Positions 16,695-24,583 of a stretch of 48,389 nt of DNA are shown one piece after another (the first letter of the stretch is position 1; each line of letters opens with the position of its first letter). Position numbers and translations under genes: made by a program. The notes under the pieces were generated by a model. It was not told where the DNA came from and made no database searches. It worked only from the letters and a program-made list of their open reading frames with translations. The DNA is from an uncultured Collinsella sp. (lineage in GTDB: Bacteria; Actinomycetota; Coriobacteriia; Coriobacteriales; Coriobacteriaceae). Location of the stretch: positions 1 to 48,389 of the forward strand of contig USPC01000005.1 of the NCBI GenBank assembly GCA_900556605.1. Direction: 5' to 3'.

Positions 16695-17126
16695 TTACAG
16701 CTTAATGTCGAAGTTGATCTCGGGGACGGCGGCTAGGTCGGCCAGCGTCACGCCGTCAACGTACTTTTCGATGACCTCGTCCAGACCACGCCAGAACTTG
16801 ACCGTTGAGCACAGGTCGCTGCGGGTGCAGCTGTTGTCGATGCCATCGCACGCCACCGGAGCCGTGCTGCCCTCGACGGCGCGCAGGATGTCGCCGGCGC
16901 GCACTTCGGCCGGGTCCTTGGCCATCATGTAGCCGCCGCCCTTGCCGCGCACACTCTTAAGCAGGCCCGCCTTCATAAGCGGACGAACCAGCTGCTCCAG
17001 ATACTTCTGCGAAATGCGCTCGCGGTCGGCAATCTCGCGCAGGGCGATCTTACCCTCAGCGTCACCAAGCGCTGCGATATAAATCATCAAACGGAGGGCA
17101 TAGCGGCCCTTAGAAGAAATGAGCAT
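16695..17126 (-). CDS. Rrf2/IscR-family Fe-S-sensing transcriptional regulator
   Basis: The 143-residue product starts MLISSKGRYALRLMIYIA, with an N-terminal winged helix containing REIADRERISQKYLEQLVRP and the GKGGGY wing. Three cysteines, C93, C100 and C106, sit where IscR has its [2Fe-2S] ligands (92, 98, 104), with slightly wider spacing. ATG 17126 has GGAAGGG nearby and is preferred to an upstream start that would add 18 unconserved residues. It diverges from sufCBDSU, and an inverted repeat overlapping the suf -35 lies between them. It is therefore very likely the cluster-responsive regulator of the suf operon, and perhaps of itself. Confidence 0.85.
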   Translation of the reverse strand: MLISSKGRYALRLMIYIAALGDAEGKIALREIADRERISQKYLEQLVRPLMKAGLLKSVRGKGGGYMMAKDPAEVRAGDILRAVEGSTAPVACDGIDNSCTRSDLCSTVKFWRGLDEVIEKYVDGVTLADLAAVPEINFDIKL

Positions 17127-17198
17127 ACCTACCCTTCCATAACGCTGGGGACAAGCACTTCCGATAAATTTGTCCCACATCTAGAAAAGTCGAGTGGA

Positions 17199-17222
17199 TT
17201 AGTCGGGTTTTCCCTTGACTAA
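17199..17222. promoter_or_regulatory. Candidate operator of the Rrf2-type regulator
   Basis: TTAGTC (17199-17204) and GACTAA (17217-17222) are exact inverted copies, with GGG and CCC also facing each other inside. The right arm overlaps the suf -35 element, so binding there would block the polymerase. Assignment to the neighbouring regulator is inference. Confidence 0.5.
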
Positions 17223-17243
17223 CGCCGAACCCATAGTAACTTT
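17215..17243 (+). promoter_or_regulatory. Promoter of the suf operon
   Basis: TTGACT (17215-17220) is followed after 16 bases by TAACTT (17237-17242). It lies 64 bases before the sufC start in the divergent gap between the regulator and sufC. An AGTACACC direct repeat (about 17269 and 17280) follows in the leader. Confidence 0.5.
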
Positions 17244-17306
17244 ATTCCGAGAAGATTCCTAGGGTTTAGTACACCTATGAGTACACCATATACAGAGAGG
17301 AACAGC

Positions 17307-18107
17307 ATGAGCGCAAATCCGCTGCTTTCCATCGAAGGTCTGACCGCCTCCGTGGACGAAAAGACCATCCTCCACAACGTCAACCTCAACGTCGCCGCCG
17401 GCGAGACCCACGTGCTGATGGGACCCAACGGCGCCGGCAAATCCACCCTGGGCCACCTAGTCATGGGCGACCCCGTCTATACCGTCAACGACGGCCGCAT
17501 CGTCTTTGACGGCCAGGACATCACCGAGCTCACCACCGACAAGCGCTCGCGCGCCGGCCTGTTCCTGAGCTTCCAGGCCCCGGTCGAGATCCCGGGCGTG
17601 CCGCTGTCGAGCTTTTTGCGCGCCAGCATCGCCGGCCGCCCCGGCCTGGAGATGAAGGGCAAGGAGTTCCGCCGTCGCGTCAAGGAGCTCGCGGCCGAAC
17701 TCAACATGGATACCGCCTACCTCAACCGTGAGCTGGGCGTGGGCTTCTCGGGTGGCGAGAAAAAGAAGGTCGAGATGCTCCAGCTTCTGCTGTTGCAGCC
17801 CAAGCTCGCCATCCTGGATGAGACCGACTCGGGCCTGGACGTCGACGCGCTTTCCACCGTCAGCCACGGCATGGACGCCTACCGCAAGAGCTGCGACGGC
17901 TCCATGCTCATCATCACGCACAACACGCGCATCCTGGAGCACCTGGATGTCGACCGCGTCCACGTTATGGTCAAGGGCCACATCGTGCGCGAGGACGACG
18001 CTTCGCTGATCCCCTGGATCGACAAGAACGGTTTTGAGACCTTCGAGCGCGAGGCCGCCGAGCAGCGCGCCCAGGCCGAGGCCGCCGCTGCCGAGCAGCA
18101 GGCGTAA
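17307..18107 (+). CDS. sufC: SufC, ATPase of the Fe-S cluster assembly complex
   Basis: The 266-residue ABC-type ATPase works in the cytoplasm with SufB and SufD. It shows Walker A GPNGAGKST (39-47), the signature GFSGGEKKKVEML and Walker B LAILDETDSGLDVDAL, all intact and spaced as in SufC; no membrane partner is needed. I chose ATG 17307 (GAGAGGAAC upstream) over ATG 17277, which would add ten unconserved residues. It is the first gene of sufCBDSU, 12 bases before sufB. SufC ATP hydrolysis drives conformational change in the SufB-SufD scaffold during cluster building. The C-terminus ends in an Ala/Glu/Gln-rich tail. Confidence 0.95.
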   Translation: MSANPLLSIEGLTASVDEKTILHNVNLNVAAGETHVLMGPNGAGKSTLGHLVMGDPVYTVNDGRIVFDGQDITELTTDKRSRAGLFLSFQAPVEIPGVPLSSFLRASIAGRPGLEMKGKEFRRRVKELAAELNMDTAYLNRELGVGFSGGEKKKVEMLQLLLLQPKLAILDETDSGLDVDALSTVSHGMDAYRKSCDGSMLIITHNTRILEHLDVDRVHVMVKGHIVREDDASLIPWIDKNGFETFEREAAEQRAQAEAAAAEQQA

Positions 18108-18119
18108 AGGGGCGACGCA

Positions 18120-19532
18120 ATGACCAAGAACCGCACCGAGGTCGCGGACATCGACCGCAGCCTCTACGACTTCACCTATGGCGAGGAGGGATTCGAGCGC
18201 CTCGACGCCGGCATCACGCCCGACATCGTGCGCGAGATCAGCGCCAAAAAGGACGAGCCGCAGTGGATGCTCGACCTGCGCTTAAAGTCCCTCGAAATCT
18301 TCAATCGTTTTCCCGACCCGACGTGGGGTCCCTCCATCGAGGGCCTGGACATGGACAACATCGTCACCTACGTCAAGCCCAACACCGACCAAAAGCACGA
18401 CTGGGAGTCGGTGCCCGACGACATCAAGAACACCTTTGAGCGCTTGGGCATCCCCGAGGCCGAGCGCAGCTACCTGGCGGGCGTCGGCGCGCAGTACGAC
18501 TCCGAGCTGGTCTACCACAACATGCAGGACACGGCGTCCAAGATGGGCATCGTCTACTCCGGTATTGAGGAAGCCCTGCACGATCCGCAGTGGGAGCCGC
18601 TCATCCACGAGAAATTCATGACGCTCATCCCGCCCACCGACCACAAGTTTGCGGCCCTGCACGGCGCCGTGTGGTCGGGCGGCTCGTTTGTCTACGTTCC
18701 CAAGGGCACCAAGTTGGACTTCCCGCTGCAGAGCTACTTCCGCCTTAACGCCAAGGGCGCCGGCCAGTTTGAGCACACGCTCATCATCGTCGAGGACGAT
18801 GCCGACCTGCACTTTATCGAGGGTTGCTCCGCGCCCAAGTACAACGTGGCCAACCTCCACGCCGGCGCTGTGGAGCTCTTTGTGGGCAAGCGTGCGCACC
18901 TGCGCTACTCGACCATCGAGAACTGGTCCAAGAACATGTACAACCTCAACACCAAGCGTGCGCGCGTGGACGAGGACGGCGACATCGAGTGGATCAGTGG
19001 CTCCTTCGGCAGCCACGTGGGCTACCTCTACCCCATGAGCGTGCTCAACGGCCGCCGCGCCCGCTCGAGCTTTACCGGCATCACCTTTGCCGGTGCCGGC
19101 CAGAACCTCGACACCGGCTGCAAGGTCGTACTTAACGCGCCCGAGACCTCGGCAACCGTCGAGACCAAGGGCATCTCCAAGAGCGGCGGCATCCAGACCT
19201 TCCGCAGCTCTATCGTGGCCACGCCCAAGGCCGAGGGCTCCAAGGCAACCGTGAGCTGCCAGTCACTGATGCTCGACGACCAAAGCCGCTCCGACACCAT
19301 CCCCGCCATGGACATCCGCGCCAAGAACGTCGACGTCGGCCACGAGGCCACCATCGGCCGCATCGGCGACGATAAGGTGTTCTACCTGATGAGCCGCGGT
19401 ATCTCGGAGGAAGAGGCCCGTACCATGATCGTCAACGGCTTTGCCAACCCGGTCTCCAAGGAGCTACCGCTGGAGTACGCCGTCGAGATGAACAACCTGA
19501 TCAAGCTCGAGATGGAAGGAGCGATCGGATAA
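18120..19532 (+). CDS. sufB: SufB, Fe-S cluster scaffold
   Basis: The 470-residue protein is the normal size for SufB. Recognisable blocks are GVGAQYDSELVYHNMQ, HGAVWSGGSFVYVPKG, FEHTLIIVEDDADLHFIEGC, YSTIENWSKNMYNLNTKRA and the C-terminal DVGHEATIGRIGDDKVFYLM with RGISEEEA. In the SufBC2D complex, SufB accepts sulfur and assembles the nascent cluster. AAAGGGG precedes ATG 18120. It is co-transcribed with sufC and sufD: its stop shares one base with the sufD start (TAATG), indicating translational coupling. Confidence 0.95.
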   Translation: MTKNRTEVADIDRSLYDFTYGEEGFERLDAGITPDIVREISAKKDEPQWMLDLRLKSLEIFNRFPDPTWGPSIEGLDMDNIVTYVKPNTDQKHDWESVPDDIKNTFERLGIPEAERSYLAGVGAQYDSELVYHNMQDTASKMGIVYSGIEEALHDPQWEPLIHEKFMTLIPPTDHKFAALHGAVWSGGSFVYVPKGTKLDFPLQSYFRLNAKGAGQFEHTLIIVEDDADLHFIEGCSAPKYNVANLHAGAVELFVGKRAHLRYSTIENWSKNMYNLNTKRARVDEDGDIEWISGSFGSHVGYLYPMSVLNGRRARSSFTGITFAGAGQNLDTGCKVVLNAPETSATVETKGISKSGGIQTFRSSIVATPKAEGSKATVSCQSLMLDDQSRSDTIPAMDIRAKNVDVGHEATIGRIGDDKVFYLMSRGISEEEARTMIVNGFANPVSKELPLEYAVEMNNLIKLEMEGAIG

Positions 19533-20803
19533 TGAAACAGACCACGAACACCGCTGCTACCACCCTTGAACAGGTCAATGCGATGCCGGCTGCCACTTGG
19601 GGTTGGCTCAAGATGAACCAGACCAAGCTCGAGCTCTCTGACGAGCTTGCCGCCGCTCCCGCCGAGACCGTTAAGGTTGAGGGCTTGGACGAGCAGTTTG
19701 CTGGCGTGGCAGACGCGTTCGACGCCGCCATGGACGCCATGGCCGAGCGCTTCCCCGAGCGCCGCGCCTCCGCCCCTGGCGATGCCGCCGACCGCGCCCG
19801 CATCACGCCCGAGACCGAGCTTGACGTGCCCGCCACCTCCGTTTACCAGGCCGGTGCCATTAAGCTGGAGGAGGAGCTCTCCCCCGCTGAGGCCTTCGAA
19901 ACCGGCATGGGCGAGGCCGCCTACGCCTACTTGGCCGAGCACGCTTCCAAGCGCATCGTCATCGATGTGCCCGCATACCAGCACGCCACGGTTACCGTGC
20001 GCGTGAGCGGTGTCGATGCAGCCGCGGCCATCGCCGCCATCGATGTCGTCGCCCGTCCGCAGGCAACGCTCGACCTGTGCATAGCCCTGGACTCCCCCGT
20101 TGCCGGCCAAGGCGTCGTGGGCTCCGTGCTACGCGTGTGCGCCCACGAGTACGCCACCGTCAACGTGACCTGCACGCAGACGCTCGACGATAGCTGGATC
20201 GCGCTCGACGACACCGGCCTGTTCCTGGACGAGGGCGCGCGCGTCAACGTGCAGCACACCGTCCTGGGTGCCGGTGCCAGCGCCACCGGCCTTGCCGGCG
20301 ACCTGCTGGGCGATACCGCCAAGGTCACCATCGATACTGACTATCTGGGCGCCCGCGAGCAGGTGCGCGACTTTAACTACGAGCTGCGCCACCGCGGTCG
20401 CAAGACCGAGTGCGAGATCGACGCCAACGGCGTGCTGACCGGCACGTCCAAGAAGGTCTACCGCGGCACCATCGACCTCGTGCACGGCTGCAAGGGTGCA
20501 ACCGGCACCGAGCGCGAAACCGTGCTGCTCGCCAACAAGGGCGTCGACAACAAGACCGTCCCCGTCATCCTCTGCGACGAGGACGACGTTGCCGGCAACC
20601 ACGGCGCTACGATCGGCCACGTCCGCGACGAGCAGCTGTTCTATCTCGCCTGCCGCGGCCTTGACCAAAACGCCGCCGAGGACCTGTTCATCCGCGCCAA
20701 GCTGGAAGACGCCGCGCTTTCTGCCACCGACGAGCGCACCCGCGCCGCCGTCGTCCGCTTGGGCAACAACCTGATCGACAACTTTGAAGAGGAGCTCGCA
20801 TGA
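19532..20803 (+). CDS. sufD: SufD, partner of SufB in the cluster scaffold
   Basis: The 423-residue protein has a variable N-terminal half and a SufB/SufD-type beta-helix: GARVNVQHTVLGAGASATGL, DYLGAREQVRDFNYELRHRG and ATIGHVRDEQLFYLACRGLD. These are SufD hallmarks, including the His near the end. It forms the heterodimer with SufB that SufC acts on. It starts at the last base of the sufB stop codon and overlaps sufS by four bases (ATGA). The N-terminal ~130 residues are divergent and unusually rich in Ala and Glu, as is common for SufD. Confidence 0.9.
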   Translation: MKQTTNTAATTLEQVNAMPAATWGWLKMNQTKLELSDELAAAPAETVKVEGLDEQFAGVADAFDAAMDAMAERFPERRASAPGDAADRARITPETELDVPATSVYQAGAIKLEEELSPAEAFETGMGEAAYAYLAEHASKRIVIDVPAYQHATVTVRVSGVDAAAAIAAIDVVARPQATLDLCIALDSPVAGQGVVGSVLRVCAHEYATVNVTCTQTLDDSWIALDDTGLFLDEGARVNVQHTVLGAGASATGLAGDLLGDTAKVTIDTDYLGAREQVRDFNYELRHRGRKTECEIDANGVLTGTSKKVYRGTIDLVHGCKGATGTERETVLLANKGVDNKTVPVILCDEDDVAGNHGATIGHVRDEQLFYLACRGLDQNAAEDLFIRAKLEDAALSATDERTRAAVVRLGNNLIDNFEEELA

Positions 20804-22125
20804 TCGACACCGAGCACGTTAAATGCGATACCTGCACTGCCCCCGAGCCCATGGAGCTCGACGCCAGCGACGAGGCTTCGCGCGGCTGGCCCACCGTAGA
20901 CATCGAGACCAACCCCTACAAGGCGCAGTTCCCGCTCTTCCAGCAGCACCCCGAGATCGCCTTCCTCGATAGCGCCGCCACCGCGCAGCGCCCTGCCTGC
21001 GTGCTCGACGCCGAGCGCGACTTCTACCAGCGCATGAACGCCAACCCCCTACGCGGTCTGTATTCGCTGTCCGTCGAGGCCACTGATGCCATCGCGAAGG
21101 TCCGCCAGCAGATTGCCGACCTCATCGGTGCCGCCCAGGCGAACGAGGTCGTCTTCACCCGCAACACGAGCGAGTCGCTCAACCTGGTCGCCAAGAGCTT
21201 TGCACCCACGGTGCTCGAGCCCGGCGACGAGGTCGTCATCACCATCATGGAGCACCACTCCAACCTGATTCCGTGGCAGCAGGTCTGCCGCGAGACCGGT
21301 GCCAAGCTCGTCTACCTCTATCCCACCAAGACCGGCCAGCTCACCACCGAGGAAGTCCTGGCCAAGGTGGGTCCCAAGACCAAGATTCTGGCCGTGGGTC
21401 AGGTCTCCAACGTGCTAGGCGTCGAGAACCCGGTTAAGAACCTCGGCAAGCTCGTGCACAAGTATGGCGGCTATCTGGTCGTCGACGGCGCGCAGTCGCT
21501 GCCGCACATGCCGGTCGATGTGGCCGACCTGGGAGCCGACTTCTTTGCCTTTAGCGCACACAAGGCCATGGGCCCCATGGGCATCGGCGTGCTGTGGGGC
21601 AAGATGGACCTGCTCAACGCCATGCCGCCCATGCTCACCGGCGGCGAAATGATCGACTCTGTCACCGAGCAGGACGCCGTCTGGGCGCCCGTCCCCGAGA
21701 AGTTCGAGGCCGGCACGCAGGACGCCGCCGGCATCTTCGCCACGGGAGCCGCCCTTGATTACCTGGTCAACACGGTGGGTTACGAGAACATCCAGGCCCG
21801 CGAGCAGGCACTCGTCCACTACCTGATGGGCGAGCTCATGCAGCTCGACTTTGTCCAGATCATCGGCTCCATCTATTGGGACAACCACCACGGCGTTGTG
21901 AGCTTTAACGTCAAGGGCATCCACCCGCACGACGTCGCGAGCATCATGGACATGGACGGCGTCTGCATTCGCGCCGGTCACCACTGTGCACAGCCGCTGC
22001 TCACCTGGCTGGGCGTCGAGAACCTCGCCTGCTGCCGCGCCAGCGTGGCCTTCTACAACGATAAGGCCGACATCGACAAGTTCATCGCCGGCCTGCATCA
22101 CGTTTGGAGCACGTTCAATGGGTAA
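20800..22125 (+). CDS. sufS: SufS, group II cysteine desulfurase
   Basis: The 441-residue pyridoxal-phosphate enzyme takes sulfur from cysteine as an enzyme persulfide. Visible sites are the PLP lysine K255 in FFAFSAHKAMGPMG, VFTRNTSESLN, EHHSNLIPWQ and the persulfide cysteine C396 in IRAGHHCAQPLL. The canonical enzyme would begin near FPLFQQHPEIAFLDSAATAQ. About 45 extra N-terminal residues precede it, including C9-x-x-C12, which is not usual for SufS. The start ATG lies inside ATGA overlapping sufD, and no better internal start is obvious. SufU, the sulfur acceptor, follows with an 8-base overlap. Confidence 0.92.
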   Translation: MIDTEHVKCDTCTAPEPMELDASDEASRGWPTVDIETNPYKAQFPLFQQHPEIAFLDSAATAQRPACVLDAERDFYQRMNANPLRGLYSLSVEATDAIAKVRQQIADLIGAAQANEVVFTRNTSESLNLVAKSFAPTVLEPGDEVVITIMEHHSNLIPWQQVCRETGAKLVYLYPTKTGQLTTEEVLAKVGPKTKILAVGQVSNVLGVENPVKNLGKLVHKYGGYLVVDGAQSLPHMPVDVADLGADFFAFSAHKAMGPMGIGVLWGKMDLLNAMPPMLTGGEMIDSVTEQDAVWAPVPEKFEAGTQDAAGIFATGAALDYLVNTVGYENIQAREQALVHYLMGELMQLDFVQIIGSIYWDNHHGVVSFNVKGIHPHDVASIMDMDGVCIRAGHHCAQPLLTWLGVENLACCRASVAFYNDKADIDKFIAGLHHVWSTFNG

Positions 22126-22552
22126 TCTGTACACCTCCACCACATTTATGGAGCACAACTCGCACCCCGACTATAAGTACGAGATGGATGCCCCCACGCA
22201 CGAGCACGACGGCATCAACCCCAGCTGCGGCGACGAGCTCACCTTGCAGCTGCGCGTCGAGAACGGCGTGATCGAGGAGGCCTCCTTTACCGGCCACGGC
22301 TGCGCCATCAGTCAGGCCAGTGCCGACATCATGGCCGATCTCATCACCGGCGAGACCGTCGAGGAAGCTCGCCGCCTGGCAGAGCTCTTCCTCGCCATGA
22401 TCCGCGGCGAGAAGCTCTCCGAGGAGGACCTGGAAGACCTGGACGAAGCCGCCCAGCTCCAGGACATCTCGCACATGCCCGCCCGCGTCAAATGCGCCGA
22501 GCTCGCCTGGCGCACCCTCGACGGCATGCTCGAGGGGCGAAATAATCAGTAG
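22118..22552 (+). CDS. sufU: SufU, zinc-dependent sulfur-transfer partner of SufS
   Basis: The 144-residue protein has the SufU ligand set C37-x-D39 (NPSCGDELTLQL), C62 (GHGCAISQASADIM) and C126 (RVKCAELAW). In Gram-positive SufU these residues hold zinc and accept the persulfide from SufS. The stretch between the second and third ligands contains the SufU-type insertion that IscU lacks. ATG 22118 overlaps the end of sufS by 8 bases; the longer open frame upstream is out of frame with sufS and lacks conservation. It is the last gene of the operon and is followed by a terminator. Confidence 0.92.
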   Translation: MGNLYTSTTFMEHNSHPDYKYEMDAPTHEHDGINPSCGDELTLQLRVENGVIEEASFTGHGCAISQASADIMADLITGETVEEARRLAELFLAMIRGEKLSEEDLEDLDEAAQLQDISHMPARVKCAELAWRTLDGMLEGRNNQ

Positions 22553-22580
22553 TACTTGTCCCAAATCTTAAGATTTTTGT

Positions 22581-22620
22581 TGGCCGAATCGCTTGACAAG
22601 AGTGGTTCGGCCATTTTCTA
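22581..22620 (+). terminator. Terminator of the suf operon
   Basis: TGGCCGAA (22581-22588) pairs with TTCGGCCA (22606-22613), with a small CTTGACAAG hairpin inside the loop, followed by TTTTCTA. It lies 28 bases after the sufU stop and overlaps the stop codon of the convergent transposase gene. Confidence 0.75.
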
Positions 22621-23427
22621 TTCCGAGAGCTCAGTCTGTGCCTTCACCCGCGCATAAGCGCGCACGATACGAGAAACGGTACTTTTGCCAATCCCCGTAT
22701 ATCGCTCAATCTGACGCACCGTAAAACCGGCATCGTGCAATCCAAGAATGACGATATTGCGCTGCGCCGACGGCGCGGCTTTAACCCCGTGGAGCGGAAC
22801 CCCGAGCCCCTTCGCCAACTTTTCGGCAAAGGCATGCCGCTCCCACTCCGTCTCTTCCAGAACGGGCATCGCTGAATCGCAGCCGTCGGGCGTCGAAAGC
22901 GAATAGGCAATAAAGCCCTCGGCAGAACCAAAAAGCTCAAGCACGCAAGAAGGATCAGAAAATCCCCTCGCGACATCAGTCGCGTCACCGTCGTAAGCGC
23001 GCAAATGCTCGGCAAAGCTGCTCCAGGGATAACGCTCGATTAAGCTGATGCCAGCCTCCTGCGGATCGGCGTGTACGGAACGAATAGCCTCCATCACCTG
23101 CCAGTCGGTATCGAGCGAACGCCGGTCAAAACGGTTCTGGAACAGATGGCCTGTGCGCCCCGTGCGTTTATTGAACCGCCGCGCGTACGTCAAAAGCAAC
23201 CGGTGCATCGCCGCGCTCATCCTGTCCTCGTAATCTGCAAGCACCAAATGCACGTGAGTGCCCATAAGGCACCAGGCGATAACCGTCACGCCCTCCTCGC
23301 GGCAGCACTCGCGCATCAGCTCCAAAAACTCCCACCGGTCGTCATCGCCCTCAAAGATGAGCTGCTTGCCCGTACCGCGGGCACAGACATGGTAAAAGCC
23401 GGTAACCGTTCTCCAAACGCGCTGCAT
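22618..23427 (-). CDS. REP-associated tyrosine transposase (IS200-like, Y1 family)
   Basis: The 269-residue product has a Y1-transposase domain (residues 1-~150) with the HUH motif H58-V-H60 in MGTHVHLVLADYED. YARRFNKRTGRTGHLFQNRF follows, with Tyr81 the likely nucleophile. The C-terminal part holds a helix-turn-helix-like segment (TVRQIERYTGIGKSTVSRIV). Domesticated Y1 enzymes of this kind (RAYTs) are single-copy and process short palindromic repeats rather than moving themselves. I chose ATG 23427, preceded by AAGGGAGC, because the 71 residues upstream are unlike the family. No insertion-sequence ends flank it. It converges with the suf operon. Confidence 0.8.
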   Translation of the reverse strand: MQRVWRTVTGFYHVCARGTGKQLIFEGDDDRWEFLELMRECCREEGVTVIAWCLMGTHVHLVLADYEDRMSAAMHRLLLTYARRFNKRTGRTGHLFQNRFDRRSLDTDWQVMEAIRSVHADPQEAGISLIERYPWSSFAEHLRAYDGDATDVARGFSDPSCVLELFGSAEGFIAYSLSTPDGCDSAMPVLEETEWERHAFAEKLAKGLGVPLHGVKAAPSAQRNIVILGLHDAGFTVRQIERYTGIGKSTVSRIVRAYARVKAQTELSE

Positions 23428-23830
23428 GGCGCTCCCTTCGCCGGGATCTGCTTGCCATCCAATACAGCACGATTGAAGCGTGCCATCAAAACATTCACGC
23501 AAAACAATACACTCGCGCGGCCAAAGGCAGTAATCAGGCGGCGAACGGCATCGTTGCAACAGGTCAACCCCCGCAATGCTTACAAGAGCTGACCAATAGC
23601 TTGCCCAAGACGGACCCCCTCTACGGAAGTTCACGACCACAGAACATAAAGTTAAACCGTTTCAATTAAAACTTCCGGACTTCTCGCTACGAAAACTGAG
23701 CCGTTCGCCGAATATTCCGTGCATTTCGCGGTATTATAGGGGCTGCATGTCATGTCCCTTTCGAAGGGTCGCCCGGCAATCGCCAGCCACGGCCCCCAGA
23801 CGGGACGCCAACACGATAGAGAGGAGAGGC
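23428..23830. promoter_or_regulatory. Gene-free region upstream of the NifU-like/GGGtGRT pair
   Basis: A TATTAT at 23732-23737 is a possible -10 for the gene at 23831, but I see no convincing -35. CCCTT-TCG-AAGGG at about 23757-23769 is a short hairpin in the presumed leader. From 23428 to about 23700 I see no gene or RNA I can support. Confidence 0.35.
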
Positions 23831-24565
23831 ATGCAGTACTCACAGGAAGTGGAGAACATGTGCCCCGTTGCCAAGGGTGCATACCACGGCCCCGCACCCA
23901 TCCCCGAGGAGGGCAAGTGGGTCCAGGCTAAGGAGATTTCCGACATCTCCGGTCTTACGCACGGTGTGGGTTGGTGCGCACCTCAGCAGGGCGCCTGCAA
24001 GCTCACGCTGAACGTCAAGGACGGCATCATCGAGGAGGCCCTCGTTGAGACCATCGGCTGCTCGGGCATGACCCACTCTGCCGCCATGGCTTCCGAGATC
24101 CTTCCCGGTAAGACCATCCTCGAGGCCCTCAACACCGACCTCGTCTGCGACGCCATCAACGTTGCTATGCGCGAGATCTTCCTGCAGATCGTTTACGGCC
24201 GCAGCCAGACCGCGTTCTCCGAGGGCGGCCTGCCCGTGGGCGCCTCCCTCGACGACCTCGGCAAGGGCCTTCGCTCTCAGGTCGGCACCATGTTCGGCAC
24301 CAAGGCCAAGGGCGCTCGTTACCTCGAGCTCGCTCAGGGCTACGTCACCCGCATGGCTCTCAACGACAAGAACGAGATCATCGCATTCGAGTTCCTGAAC
24401 CTCGGCAAGTTCACCGACGCCGTCAAGGCCGGCAAGACCCCCGAGGAGGCCATCGCTGGCGCTATGGGCCACTATGGTCAGTGGGAGAACGCTGCCAAGT
24501 ACATCGACCCGCGCACCGACGAGGAGACTCACTCCGTCGCCAGCGTGTTCCCGGTTCACGAGTAG
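23831..24565 (+). CDS. NifU-like Fe-S scaffold-type protein paired with GGGtGRT protein
   Basis: The 244-residue protein has an N-terminal region similar to IscU/NifU/SufU. GACKLTLNVKDGIIEEALVE, GCSGMTHSAAMASEILPG and TILEALNTDLVCDAINVAMR mirror the SufU order (compare 22118-22552). Cysteines are C11, C49, C56, C77 and C106; C56 and C77 fall at SufU C37 and C62, but the Asp ligand and the third SufU cysteine are missing. It is longer than SufU, with a C-terminal part of unknown fold. I chose ATG 23831, after GGAGAGGC. The GGGtGRT gene follows by 18 bases, a pairing I associate with anaerobes. Cluster carriage or sensing is inferred; no activity is established. Confidence 0.75.
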   Translation: MQYSQEVENMCPVAKGAYHGPAPIPEEGKWVQAKEISDISGLTHGVGWCAPQQGACKLTLNVKDGIIEEALVETIGCSGMTHSAAMASEILPGKTILEALNTDLVCDAINVAMREIFLQIVYGRSQTAFSEGGLPVGASLDDLGKGLRSQVGTMFGTKAKGARYLELAQGYVTRMALNDKNEIIAFEFLNLGKFTDAVKAGKTPEEAIAGAMGHYGQWENAAKYIDPRTDEETHSVASVFPVHE

Positions 24566-24583
24566 AAAGGGAGGGAAATAACT

